Assembly: GCA_029532415.1 (NCBI GenBank)
Contig: JAQOTA010000054.1
Location: forward strand, 2,294,001 to 2,358,000
Source: Marasmius tenuissimus
Taxonomy: Eukaryota; Basidiomycota; Agaricomycetes; Agaricales; Marasmiaceae
Reading direction: 5' to 3'
DNA: 64,000 bases
Positions 24,666 through 37,500 of this stretch are shown in pieces. A program made the position numbers and the translations under genes. The first letter of the stretch is position 1; the number at the start of each line of letters is the position of its first letter. The notes beneath the pieces are model-generated. The model had not been told where the DNA came from and did not search any database. It saw only the letters and a program-made list of their open reading frames with translations.

Positions 24666-25213
24666 CTAACATGGCGGTGCGCTGACGTATTCCAATATCA
24701 AGCTACCAGAGGCGATCATGAATAAGGTGTATGACCAGAATCTGAACGGAACGGCCGGCCCATTCCAGCCACTTTCGAGTTCCTGTTGATCATAGGCATA
24801 GCGCGCGTCGAGCTTACCTTGATTGTCATCGAACACTAAAATCCTGCCACTTTTGTCCCTATAGGTTATGAGGTTGTAAGCAGAACTATGGATGTCCAAG
24901 AAGGTTTTAGAATTCTCAGCTGCACTGGGAGGAGTGCCACTCTACCCCATTTCTCTATTGCTGAGAGAAGGGGTTGAATTTTCCGGGAGACCGGAGCGAA
25001 TCCCAAGGCTTTTAACGCTCTGAGATATGGCGATGAATGATGTGATGGATAGTCCGAGCTGGGTGCAAGATAGCCTGTAGCCTGTAGGGCCTTTCGATAA
25101 TTCTCATCCGTGATCGATTGATCCGAGAGAACAGAGTTGTAGCTTAGAGATGTCGCTAAGAAGATAGGACGGAGATCGCTACTAGCGTTTTTATCGTTAG
25201 AATCGATGGACAA
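24666..25213 (-). CDS. uncharacterised, possibly disrupted reading frame
   Basis: Two protein-like segments lie on this strand. The first reads SSDLRPIFLATSLSYNSVL, then ENYRKALQATGYLAPSSDY and SPYLRALKALGFAP; the second reads NSKTFLDIHSSAYNLITYRD, then SGRILVFDDNQGKLDARYAY and ELESGWNGPAVPFRFWSY. They lie in different frames that meet near 24945, and I see no acceptable intron there. No in-frame ATG precedes the first segment; an in-frame TGA does. More open sequence follows to about 24500. Either an unusual intron and missing 5' exon are involved, or the gene is a frameshifted relic. I recognise no family. Confidence 0.35.
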
Positions 25214-25267
25214 CTCGCATATTCGAACGAGAACAAGGTTGAAGGATCATAGAAGACAGTGAAGACT

Positions 25268-25274
25268 TATATAA
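25268..25274 (+). promoter_or_regulatory. TATA-like box upstream of RIO1
   Basis: TATATAA lies 94 bases upstream of the RIO1 start codon. The spacing is reasonable for a fungal core promoter. Confidence 0.4.
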
Positions 25275-25361
25275 TCAAAGCAACATTATTCAACTTGTCA
25301 CGTTGCTATCACGAATTCGGCATAGGCCGGTGACTAGACTATTCACCTTTTTTTCTTCACA

Positions 25362-27521
25362 ATGCCTGCCATCATCGACAAAGTAGAGGACGGTCAGTTT
25401 GACGACCCGCCAGAGGACGTCGACCACCGTGGCGAGCACAACTATATCGATGTCTCTGGGCCTGAAGACTCCGAGGCAGAGTTATCCGACCATTTCGACG
25501 AGGAGGAAGAGTTTGACGATGAGGAGATTGACGACGCATACCAAGTTGAGGACGAGGACTGGGAAATAGCTGAACGAGGTGCGTCAACTAGCGAAGCGTA
25601 GTAATGAAAGACAAGCTGAGCTCCACTCAGACTTTACAAAGCAATACAACCGTCTCCGACAACACGTAGCTGTTCGTTCAGGAAATGCTGAAGGCTATGG
25701 TACCCAATCGTCGATCGACCGTTCGTCTCAAGTTGCCTCTTTACCCCCAGTCAATCATCCAGCAGCACGTCGCTCTCGGCAGAACGGTAGCACTGGTGCC
25801 CCAACCACAACAGCAACACCCAAGGACAAAACTTCCGACCAGTTAGCTGCGCTTGCCAAGTATTCGTCTCGGTTGGCAACGATCGACGATCCTTATACAA
25901 TGACCATGGGGGTCGGGGTGAACCGAAAGGGTCCCAGCTCGTACGCCAATCTCAAAGACAAATCCGATCGAGCAACGAATGAGCAAGTATTGGATCCCCG
26001 CACTCGATTGATCCTTTTCAAAATGATCGGGAGAGGCCTCATTCACGATGTGAACGGTTGCATAAGTACTGGGAAAGAGGTGCGCTCCATGCGTGTCTAC
26101 GTTGCCGTTCAATACTTAGGGTTCTGCTTACAGGCCAACGTCTATCATGCGCGTACCCCGGAAATGCGCCACCTGGCCGTGAAAATCTACAAGACTTCCA
26201 TTCTCGTGTTCAAAGACAGAGACAAGTATGTGACGGGTGAATACCGCTTCCGACGAGGCTACTCACGCAAGAATCCTCGGAAAATGGTTCGGCTATGGGC
26301 GGAAAAAGAGATGAGGAACCTGAAACGACTCATCACAGCGGGGATTCGTTGTCCGGAGCCAATCGAAGTCAGGGAGAATGTATTGGTGATGGGGTTTCTG
26401 GGAAACAAGGAAGGCTGGTGAGTTCCTAGCATGCATTTTGAGTGAGAGAAGGTCGAAACAATGAATCTCCTCGGCGTACAGGGCATCTCCACGCCTAAAA
26501 GATGCTGAAATTTCACCTGCCCAAGCTGGCGACCTGTACATTGAGCTCCTGTTCGCTGTACGACAGATGTATCACCAGTGTAAACTGGTTCACGCCGATC
26601 TATCGGAATACAACATCCTCTATCACGAAGACCACTTGTGGATCATCGATGTATCCCAGAGTGTAGAGCATGATCACCCTTCCGCTTTTGATTTCCTTAG
26701 GAACGATCTCAAAAACGTAGAGGACTTTTTTGGAAAGCTGGGGACATCGGCGCTACTGGGACTGAGGAGATCATTTGAATTCGTGACCGCTGAGAAGTTG
26801 GACGCGAAGGACGGGGAGGGGGATGACGAAACTATACTGAGAAGATGGCTTCGAGAGGAGGAGGGTCAAAGTATTACCCATGGACAATCGAACGGGGGCG
26901 AAGCTGACACAACGAACGGTAGGAATGCTGCTCACGAGGACGCGGTGTTTCTACAGTCATACATCCCCCGTACACTCAATGAAGTCTACGACCCGGAGCG
27001 CGACGTCGAGCTCCTCACGCGCGGAGAGGGAAAGAAGCTGATCTATGCTGACACCATTGGACTGGTCAATCATCAAGAGCAGGTCAAGTCGAGCCGTGGA
27101 GTACGGTTTGACGAAACGGCGAACGATGGAAAGTCTCCCGTCGAAGATGACTCAAAAGCCCCTATGAGCGCGAAGCATCTCGAAAGTCCAAATGGAGCGT
27201 CGAAAAGTGACGATGAAGAAGATGTATATGATTCCGAGGGAGATGAAGTTTCCGAATCAGGAGAAGACGATCCCGAGTCAACGCAAACGATGGATGGCGA
27301 AGTATCCCGAGAAAAGAAACCGCGTGGACATCGACATGAAGATCGAGAAGCGAAAAAAGTTGGTGGCGTCGTTTGTGGTTGCTTTCGTTATTGACTCCGA
27401 CTCATTTCTCCCTTCTCTGTAGGAAAGAAAAAAGGCCGTCAAAGCAGAGGCGAAAGAGAAACGTAAAAATAAGATGCCGAAAGCGGAGAAAAAAAGGCTC
27501 ATGAAGAAGACTCGAGGGTGA
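25362..27521 (+). CDS. RIO1: RIO1 atypical serine kinase/ATPase
   Basis: Cytoplasmic late factor in 40S ribosomal subunit maturation that binds pre-40S particles and uses ATP. It starts [19 protein letters not shown] with an acidic N-terminus. The RIO domain shows the nucleotide loop [16 protein letters not shown], the catalytic Lys in [40 protein letters not shown], the hinge [13 protein letters not shown], the catalytic loop [14 protein letters not shown] (Asp and Asn), and the metal-binding Asp in [16 protein letters not shown] long acidic C-terminal tail ([20 protein letters not shown]) ends in a Lys-rich stretch ([20 protein letters not shown]), as in other RIO1 proteins. Introns fall inside the nucleotide loop (near 26080) and in the C-terminal tail (about 27360-27421). 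Confidence 0.94.
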
Positions 27522-27686
27522 AACCCTTGGGATCCACACTTTACTTCACTCAACAATATCTGGATGCCGGAAATGAGCAAAGAGCGAACGGTTAAATTCG
27601 TAGCGGGTGTCTAAATGTACAGTACTAAGCAATGGACGATCTATCGTAGTTTACTTTTCCAGGACTTTGGTGAAAATGACTTCCTT

Positions 27687-30600
27687 TTAGGCATCGGTAA
27701 TACATCCCCTGCTCGCGTCCTCCACATTCTTCACATACTTGAAGAGTGTACCATGCGAGACCTTGAGTGGCGGTGGTGTCCATCCCTCCCTTCTCTTGTT
27801 TATTTCCGCCTCAGGGACATGAAGTTCGATGATGTTCTTGACGGCATCGACGGAGATAACATCTCCATCTTTCACGAACGCGATGGGACCACCAACCTGC
27901 GCCTCTGGGACGACGTGGCCAATGCAGAAACCATGGGAGCTGTAATTAGGCAGGGGCGCAAAAAAAAAACGCGTGGACGTGGGTGGACAAGTAGGAGGTC
28001 GAGAGACGGTAGGAATGGAAGCGAGACAGCGGAAAGCCACAAGCCACAACATGGCGATGAAGTCCAAGCGGCCCAAGCAACGGGGGAGGGGTAAATGAAG
28101 GCAAAAAAATGAGGTGCCGGTTTTGACAGGTCACAGCACAATGTTTCGGTGTTAGTTGCAGGGTTTCGTTTCGAGAGGGGTGGAGTTTGCGAGAATTTAG
28201 GGTGCACGATACGAATTTCGGATATGGAAAGCAGATAAACAAGATGCGGTCAGTACAGCTTCTTCCGAATTCAGGGTAAGAAGAAAGGTGAACGAACGGC
28301 ATGACTACTCTACACAGACAAAGGAACGCCATTCCCAGAAACGCGAACGGAGTTCACACCTCATCCGATACGCCCGAAGGTTGATTGCCCTCAGGGCCCG
28401 AATTTGGAGTGACCTAACAACAGGGACTCCAAGCGGGAATGGAAATGTGGGAAAGGCAACACTTGTCAAGGAGTTGTTTGACCCCGTCAAACGGATCGCA
28501 TGCAACAATTGTTGGCGGGGAACTCCAACAGATGCTGGAGTCGAGGCGGAGGCAGGGACAAGGAGAACAGCGGGAGAAGGTAGAAAAGGGACTGCGATGT
28601 AGGCGGAGACACTGAAAAGAGTAACTCACCCTCCACTAAACCTGCCATCAGTTAGACAGGCCACATCTAGACCTAGGCCAGCACCCATGATCAAACTAGT
28701 GGGTTTGAGCATTTCGGGCATACCTAAAAACAGGTAAATGGGTCAGTGAGAGGGTTCCAGAGTCCACGAGGAACGATAAGGAAACGGAAAATGGTTGATC
28801 ATAGTGAAAGATGTACGAAAGAGTCCGAGAATATGGAACAAGGAATGGCGCAAAAGAACATGAAGGCATATGGATTAAATGAGCCGTAAGATTGATGCAA
28901 ACACACTTCCTCCCCCGGGATACTGGTACGAAGAGACCAATGCCAACGCAGGGAGCTATCAGGAATATGTTCGGAACATGAAGAAGACCCAGATCCGTAA
29001 AGGTACTCGTCGACAACGCGCCAGGGCGTACAAAACAGTGCGAGTGGATCGTGGTCGACCAAACGTCAAAAGAGGATGGCCAGGATGGACGGTGGCACCA
29101 CCGAGACCAGGTCGATGGTTATGACACCACGATCCTTTCCTCGTTCGGAACGGGTATTAAACAAAGAAGAGACGAAAGGAAAAGGACGGACGTTTGGACA
29201 ACCCCCAACAGAGCAATTGAATGCCAACAACATAGCAAAAAGCTCCGTGGCTCTGGGTTACAGTCCGAACATCACCGTCGTCGCCAGGGGTATGGCAACG
29301 CGATCGCAATTAATACGTAAGCATATGGAGTGGCGTGAACTCTCATAATGAACGCAGGGCGGGGAAAAGATTCAACATCAACTAACCCCGCATGCTAAGT
29401 GAGATGGCTCGCCCACATTCAAAGAAATACCGAGCAAACTGCTATGAGAGAATGGACTGAAAATGAGCGACTCACCAGGTCCACCCTTCGGTCCAAGATA
29501 CCTCAAAATGACAACAGTTTTTTCACCCTTCTTGATGCTCCCGCTCTCTACAGCCTTGACAAACTCTTCTTCATTGTCAAACACCCTGGCCTTTCCTGTG
29601 AATCCTAAACCTTCTTTCCCAGTGATCTTAGCAACAGCTCCACCAGGCGCGAGGTTGCCTTTGAGGATCCTGTAACATACACATCAGGGTATGAGGGCTA
29701 GATCTAAGAAACAATGTATTTGCGGCGGAAACGACAAACCGGATATGACCAGTCTCTTTGATGGGTTGGTCCAGCGGTCTAATGACGTCCTGTTTGTCGA
29801 AATCCAATTCGCCGTACTTGTGTACCCAGCGATCTAGGTTCTCGCCTAATGTGCGGCCTGTGACAGTGAGAGTATCACCTTTTATGAGATTATTCTTGAG
29901 GAGGAAGTGGAGAATCTCTGTACAACGAAAAATAGAAAATAAATCGAATTAGAGAAAGGATTATTACAGACTGCGAAGAACGCAACGTACTTGGAATACC
30001 ACCGATCCTATAGACGTCTTCCATAACATACTTCCCGCTCGGTTTTATGTCTGCTATGAACGGCGTCCTGTCGCTGACGTTCTGGAAATCATCGATGCTA
30101 AGATCGATTCCCACAGAGTGAGCGATGGCGATGAGATGGAGAACGGCGTTGGTCGATCCTCCAAGGATCATCGTGAGTACCTACGTCCATTAGTTAGGTT
30201 ACATGGACCACGCGAAGCGGACGTACCATGGCGTTCTCAAACGCGTCTCTGGTCATTATATCCCTCGGCAGTAAGTTCATCTCCAACAGGGTCCGCATCG
30301 CAGGCCCTATATCTCTGCACTCTTGAATCTTCTCGGGCGTCTCGGCAGGGAAAGAGGAAGATCCAGGAAGGGTCATACCCAACACTTCGGCGTTCGATGC
30401 CATGGTGTTCGCAGTATACATCTAAACCATCCGTCAAGGTCGAGGAAGACAGAGGTTAACAGTTCGCGGGACGCACCCCACCACAAGCTCCAGGCCCTGG
30501 GCAAGCATATCTGACAGTCTCGTACCTCTCCTTCTCCGCCGCCTCGGTTTGCCCGTCCTGAAGGTACTTGCCATAGCTCTGGAACGCGCTCACGATATCG

Positions 30601-31602
30601 AGTGTTTTGCGGTCTTTATCCAAAGCCTGTCCAGGCGAAGGCAATGGTGCCGGGCCTGAGCATGATCCAGGTCGAATGGTACCTCCGTATACCATGATCG
30701 ACGGACGGTTGAGCCTGCCCACTGTAAGCAGAAGAGGCACAATGGTAAGACGTTGAAACGTTTGAACGAAACAAAACGAGCAGACTTACTGGCCATCAAC
30801 ACACCAGGCATGTTCTTGTCACATCCGGGTATGGCGACCATAGCGTCTAAATGGTGTCCTCCCGCAGCAGTCTCAACCTACATTGCCCAAAATATGGATA
30901 GAATCGAGCCTCTCGATGCAGATAGAAGTCAGGTACGCACGGAATCTGCAATCAAATCTCTACTTTGCAGCGAATACCTCATCCCACCCGTTCCCATGCT
31001 GATTCCGTCGCTAACACCTACAGTACCGAACTGGTAGGCGATCATACCTGCCAACCGCATTCATCAGCCAACTTTGAAGGAAAGAAGGCGCATATAGGAT
31101 GGTTGAGACCTACCTGCAGAACCCTTCGCATCTGACGGTGGCGTTGCCGCAATAGAATCTTTTATATGTTTCCCCAGTCCTAGAAGATGCCTGTTGCAAG
31201 GATTTCCTTCATACCTATGTTCGTGACAGTTATGTCAATGGAAAAGTAAGCAGGGAAAAAAAATCACGCACCAGACACTTCCGACACCAACCATAGCCTT
31301 GTTGAAATCAGCATCAACCGAGATCCCATCCGTGGCGTAGAGCATTGCCTAGTGAACATAGCAAAAAAAAAGATATCAATAATGCGATTCTTCAAAGTTA
31401 ACTGGGCAGTTCTACACCCCCAAGACGAACTGACCTGGCTGGCACCCTGATCCTTCGGTTGAGTTATTATCCTGCTATACCTGTTCATAATGACAGGCTC
31501 TTCCGCGTTCCTTGCAGACGAATGAAGTTTCCTCGTGCTGGAGCATGTTGAAGGTTTGGTGGTACGAGGAATCCCCCGAGATTTGACACGGACTCGATGC
31601 AT
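27687..31602 (-). CDS. ILV3: dihydroxyacid dehydratase, mitochondrial
   Basis: Fe-S dehydratase for the third step of valine/isoleucine (and pantothenate) synthesis. The N-terminus [20 protein letters not shown] is Arg/Ser-rich like a mitochondrial targeting peptide. Then come [60 protein letters not shown], cluster cysteines in CDKNMPG and in [36 protein letters not shown], and near the C-terminus [18 protein letters not shown], then [27 protein letters not shown] and INKRREGW. All family motifs are present. About nine introns are needed; two are unusually long (28724-29475 and 27940-28629, flanking the exon 28630-28723) compared with about 55 bases elsewhere. Confidence 0.93.
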
Positions 31603-34596
31603 GCTGCTTGCTGACTTGTAATTTGGTCCTGAAACGTCGCAATTAACGCGTCTTGGGAGCTAGACGCGTTCTGGTATAAACCTGGGTAAGTATGACTCGA
31701 CTCAAGGTCGAAAAAAGAAAGTGAGCGAATAATTGGGGTACCGTGATAGGCTGTGGGGATTCGGATCAGAGGAATCGGCCGAAATATTCCTTGTTTTCGG
31801 CAACTCCCGCTCGGAGATCAATGATCGGTTTTTATCTTATCTTCGCCTTCTATCGTTATTACTCTCTTCCTTCAACGCCACCGACCCCGGGCAGCAGCTT
31901 CATGCACCCCTAAACCTGCTCCGACGCGAAAGGACGCTTTCTTCTCGCAAGCCCAGTCCCCAAGCAGGCTTATTCTGGGCAAGAGAGACCTACGATCCTT
32001 GGCCTGGATGGTCGCCAGTCTCCCGGCGCCTTTGCCACAGGGACGCCACAACTTCCAGCCCTGGTCAGCGCGACATGATGCAAAAAGTTCAGAACTCTGT
32101 TGTCGTCTAATCAGAAGCTTGGTCTACCTAATTCTACATAGCTCGCGGGTTTTCAAAGATGCACGGATTCAGATTGAGTCCGCTGCTCCTCTGCAGGGAC
32201 TCTCTCCGCACTGGCCCGGTGATCGATTACTCGTCTACTTCCATTGTGTTGCGCCTTATTACCTCAAGTTCTCATGGAACTGTGCCTCGTTTCTCTCGCA
32301 AGAAAGGTTCAACTCCAGTCTCCGCTGCTCCAGATGATCTCACTTTGACAAGGATCATTTCTCCCCCGTGTGCGCGTAACCATTCACATACCTTATCCCG
32401 TTCCGTGGATGTTCGAGACAATGAAGATCCCTTCCCGATGATCCTGTCGGTAAACGCAGTCTGAGTCAAGCTTGATACACGTTCCCGGATTGTTCTGAAC
32501 TTATATGTTAGGTGGTTTCACACCGCTCTTGCCAAATCGCTTCCGGTATGGGTCGAGTCCCACCTGTGAACTTCAATCCTTACTCTGGTTAACCGGAGAT
32601 TTGGTCCTTTGGATCTATTGTAGAGATTCTCGTGGGTCGTGCTCGGTATAATTATTCTTATCCTTCCGGCTTTCCCGTCATTCAATATTCAATGGCTACG
32701 GTCATTTCTTGTTCCTTACCGTCCAAAAAGCCCCGAAGCATATATATAGGTACAGGCTTCCGTGTGCTTAGAGCATACATCATGTCCTTTCCGATTAATA
32801 CTTGAAACTTATCACAGTACCCCCGGCGAAATACTTCTGACAGACTCACTCCCCCCAAGAATATTCATTCCCCAAAGTAGGTCGATCCGTCTCTTCAGTA
32901 AAGGATGCCTATCGGGACTGCCGTTTTCCCGCCATACCTTGATGGATCGATTTGTTTTCTTTTTGACTTACTCACTTACTTGCCAACAGTCCCACTGGAG
33001 TCATGATGATGGGGCGCTGCTGTGGTCCGACGACCCTTTCCGAATACCCCAATCCAGCTGAGTTTCTGGATTCCCACCGTGGAACGTTTAAGGTTTACAG
33101 TAACACCCCCTCAACTCCTTGATGAGTTGGAACAAGCGTGGACCGGAACAAATACGTCTCTTTAATCACAGATCTCAGGAGAGGTCAGGACTCAGAGGCA
33201 TGAGAGTATGTCCGCATGATGGTCGGGGACGGTAGCTTTCACCGGCAAAGGGGGCGCATTTAAGTCTAAAGCAAACAATCCCGAGCGATGATAGTTGATC
33301 GGCTCGGAACAATTGGCGGTGACGCGCGGCGACGGAGTAGTATTACATCTTTTTTTGCTTTTATACATATAAAGTATGTAGCAGATGGACAAGTTTTGAC
33401 TGCCATCAACGTCCTTGGATACAGAGGGGACATGGCCGATGGATGGAATATTTGGCGAGACACCTAACGCATGATATATAGACCCGTTTGACAGGACTCA
33501 CAATCAAGGGAAACGGAGCGACGGGAACCTTGCAGACTCCCGGCGGAGGGTTCGAGGAAAACATGTGCTTTGTCGGGAGATTGAATGGCGACTGAATTGA
33601 CTGACCGAGGATGGGGTTCAATCAACGAAATCGAGCGTTTACTTTTTGGTGATGGTGATTGCCGTCGGAAGGTCACTGGAGGATGGGACGGGAGGGGAAA
33701 CTGCCGAATGGAGTAAAGGTGGCCACGGAAGAAGGGGATCTGTCAGGATGCTTCCAAGATCATGTTGAATCTCAATCTGAATTCTGAGGTCTAAATTGCA
33801 CTTGAATTGCACTTGTGTTTGTATGTTGAACACATTTTGCGTCTCTATGGACCCTTCATTGAGCTCATCTCGTGGAAGAACAAGTGATCCTGGGCAGACG
33901 TCTGCAGACGTTCCTTACGGCCCACGGAAATGATCGGGGAGAAATGCAGCCTGTGTGTATTCGCATAGATTCGCATCATGCCCCTCGTTTTACGTACCTG
34001 GTTACCAACGCCTTCCTTGGTCTTTTACGTGCACAGAGCAACGAGTGCCACGATTTCTGTTCCCGCATCGGACGAGGACGAGGACTTGAGGAGAACAGAG
34101 TCCGACTCGAGGAGAATTTTGTCGCGAATTGGAGGGAAATCCAGTGGAAAACGGGAGGAAATTGGGGAGGTTTCCAGGAGAAGACGGCCAGGGGACATCA
34201 TTTCGACAATAATTGAGTCTGATTTCGGTTTGTTTCGATAATTCAGTTAGATCAGGAGCACCGAGCCAATCGGAAGGCGAGCGACAAACCGATATTCCGT
34301 ACTGTCTGATTCCGTATTCGATTGTTCGATTGACCGCCCTCGGCCTGGCCCTCCCCCAATACCTCAAATCGGGGGTTGGCGCTGGTTAGCGGTTGTCTCA
34401 GTCCCGGGCGGAATCAACATCATCTTCCTTTCCCCACGTCCTTCCCAGTCGTCTCGTCCTCCTCATCGTCGGTCACAGCGACCTCGTCGACGCCCTCGAC
34501 GACGAGCACGACGTGCACATCTCTCTCCTTCGCTTCCCATCTATTATCCGCTCTCCTTCCCCATTTTCTCCTCTTTTCCCCGGCTTCCCGGTATTC
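31603..34596. other. 3-kb gene-free region upstream of the septin/zinc-cluster gene
   Basis: No gene could be supported. The left part must hold the ILV3 promoter. A textbook TATATATA (32741-32748, +) is followed only by a seven-codon frame, and several 60-125 codon frames on both strands lack family resemblance or a splice pattern. The reading frame of the fusion gene stays open upstream of its ATG to about 34393 without another ATG. The region may be a long regulatory region or leader for that gene, or it may contain non-coding RNA. Confidence 0.45.
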
Positions 34597-37500
34597 ATGA
34601 ACGACCTCAACGACCCTGTCTCACCGTCGGCGCTGCCTCCAAGAGCTTCTCCTCGGCTAACGAGATCAAGAGCAGACTCATCAGCCAGAGAGGAGGCCAG
34701 AGGCGACCCCAGAGAGCACTCTCATGACCTCAACGACTTGAACGAATTTTGTTTGCTGGTTGCTGGTGACCATGGAGGTGCGTATCTTTGCTCATTGCAA
34801 GCGATAGCCGTCGACATTGACACTTATGCTATATGCTGTGCCACAGGCAAATCGTCTTTCCTTCGCCTGCTCCTCGAGACCACGCCCTTGTGCGGCGCTG
34901 AACACTCCGGCGGACAGAAACAGAAAGCCGCGTTGACCAAATTCATTCAGGACTGCTCGGACCGCACGACGTGCATACGATCCACGACCGTCAATGTCCT
35001 CGTTCCCCAAGGTGCAACTCCCAAAACGAGTCCAAAGTCGAGCCCAAAATCAGATGTGCTCCCGCTAGATGCAAATTCGAGTCTAGATACCCAAGCTCAG
35101 GTGCAGCTCGCCCTCACTTTGGTGGATACTCCGTCCATTGTACCTGCACCGTCACCTGCCGTCACAGAGGATGTGCTTCGCTTCGTAGAATCAAGGTTAG
35201 CGGAAGCGGTCGATACGTCTTCTCGCGCCGGCCTTATGCACCTTTGCATCTACTTCCTCGATCTTTCACCATCTTACCCTCTTCCAAGACACCATATCGA
35301 CACGATCTGCCGGCTGTCAGCACGCGTTAATGTCCTTCCAGTTATAGCTAAGGCAGATACCTTGTCGAACCAGCAACTGCGTGCCATGAAAGACGTGGTG
35401 AGGAGGGACTTGGCGGACGCAGGCATCGGCTTTGGGATATTCGATCAGGAAGTTGTCAGCAAACCCCCGGACTTGGGTGACCAGCCAAATGGCAAGCACA
35501 TCGCCGAGGAGACGTTCAAGATACCTGGTCTACCATATGCGCTCATCTCTCCGGATTCGTATGATGTCTCGCTTTCTCGTTCGTCGTCTGCATCACCTCC
35601 GCCTCCGATCCCGTCTCCACCTCCCATTAAACGCTCTCCGGGTAACGCAAGCTCCCTTCCTCTCTACACGCGGTCCTTCCGGTGGGGCTCAATCGACATT
35701 CTTGACCCGAAGCACAGTGACTTTGTCTCGCTCAAACATGGTAAGCCCTCCCACGCTTCAGGCGTCAACTCTGAATAGACGGCGTTTCGTTGGCCCTACC
35801 TACTTGGTTACTGATCTTCCTCATTCCTAGCTGTCTTTCATCATATCAAAACACTACGGAACTACACCCAACAGTACCTCTTCGAGAGATTCAAGGCGGA
35901 CTTCATAGCTTATCGGTACCCATCCTATGCACAGCCTCAAGGTCGGGAACAACCCCCACCGCATTCACATCACTCACGAGAACACCGTCCACACAATTCG
36001 CCTCCCTACACTTACCCTTCTCAGCATTCCGGTTACCCGCCTCCCCCTCCGTCACAGCAGCATCATCATTCGCACTCCCACTCACACTCAAGCAGTGGAA
36101 GTTCTAGGCCTGTGTTGGCGATTGACACGGGTAGTAGCAGTGCTTCTACTCCCAGACATGGTCCTGACCTTACGGTCTCTGCGTCAACTTCTTCCCGTGG
36201 CGCGTCCTCGCGCGGTGGGCAGCACATCCCGCCTGTCTCTGATGCCGCTTCGTCTGGTCGTGCGTCCACTAAAAAGGAAACACCCGACGGGCCCGGGGAG
36301 AAGGAGAAGAGCAGGCCCAAAAAGATCACCGTCGCGTGCAACTTTTGTCGGTCACGAAAGCTGAAATGTGATGGTGTTAGGCCGGCATGTGTACAGTGTC
36401 TGAAAAGGAGCAACCCATGCGACTACCAAACACAGGGGAGGAGAAGAGGCGCGAAAGGGAAGAGAGATAAAGGTGGCGCCGCGGGTGAGAAGGACAAGGA
36501 TTTCAATAAGGAGAAGGCCGGGAAGGATGGCAAGTCGACTAATGGTAATGGATCGGCGGCTGGCTCTGCCCGAGATTCTCGAAGGAGTAAAGCCAGTGGG
36601 AGTCGCGAAGACAGTGAAGATTTTGAAGGCGACGGCGACGAAGGTAGTGGTACCGGGAGCCAAGACGCGGAAGCGGAGGATGATGAGGACGAGGATATTG
36701 ATATGAATGAGCTGCGGCCAAGTTCAAGGTCGTCGGTGATTGGGAGAAGTCGGCACGGGTCCGTCAATGAGTACCCGCCGGCACACTTGTCTCATCCTCC
36801 CTCATCGTATAGGCCCCCTTCCTCTGCCTACGCTCAGGCGCATACGACTCTCCCGTCGATCTCGGCAGATTTTCCTCCCCCACCCACACACGGTAGAAGT
36901 AGGGGTGCAAGCATATCTAGTCTCACTGGACCTTTAGATCGGGAACGAGATCCGAGAGACAGAGGAGGATACGAGCTACCGCACATCGCCACCTTGAGTT
37001 TGCCGGATCCGACTGCAAGGCATCACCAGTCGTCCAGACGCTCTCCCCAACGAGTTCCCCATGGTCCGCCGCCTGGACATCACTCTAGGTCTTCCTCGTC
37101 TCATCACTTGCCGCCTCCTGGAGGTCATCTTCCGCCGCCCCACCCTCAACTTACACGCTCACCCCCACACCATCTGCCACCGCCTCCTCACTTGCCTTCA
37201 CCTCACCACCATTTGTCTGCGTCAAGTGGGCCTCCGTCTCACGTCTCACCCCATCCTTCAAGCTCGTCGGGAAGTGCGAGTGCTCATCTCTCGCCTCACC
37301 ATCATCACAGATTACCTTCGCCTCATATCCCGCCTCAACAGCAACAGGCGACGTCTAGGAAACGCGCGGCTACAGCGCCCTCAAAGAGTGGTGGCCCTGT
37401 AGGGGCTGCAGGGTACCATCCAAACGTCCCAGGACCTCCAAGGGCAAGCGAGGTGTCTAGGGGCAGAAGTTCAACTACCAGTGCGGGTAACCCTCTCCCC

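Noticed and set aside
28879..29124. 81-codon + strand frame inside an ILV3 intron as a nested gene
   Set aside because: No family, promoter or splice support; mentioned only as a reason to examine the long intron.
31733..32469. Several overlapping frames (up to 125 codons) on both strands
   Set aside because: Mutually overlapping, low similarity to anything known, no consistent exon chain.
32510..32580. tRNA-like segment with a GGGTCGAGTCCCA box
   Set aside because: The T-loop lacks the normal TTC, and no acceptor or D arm pairs around it.
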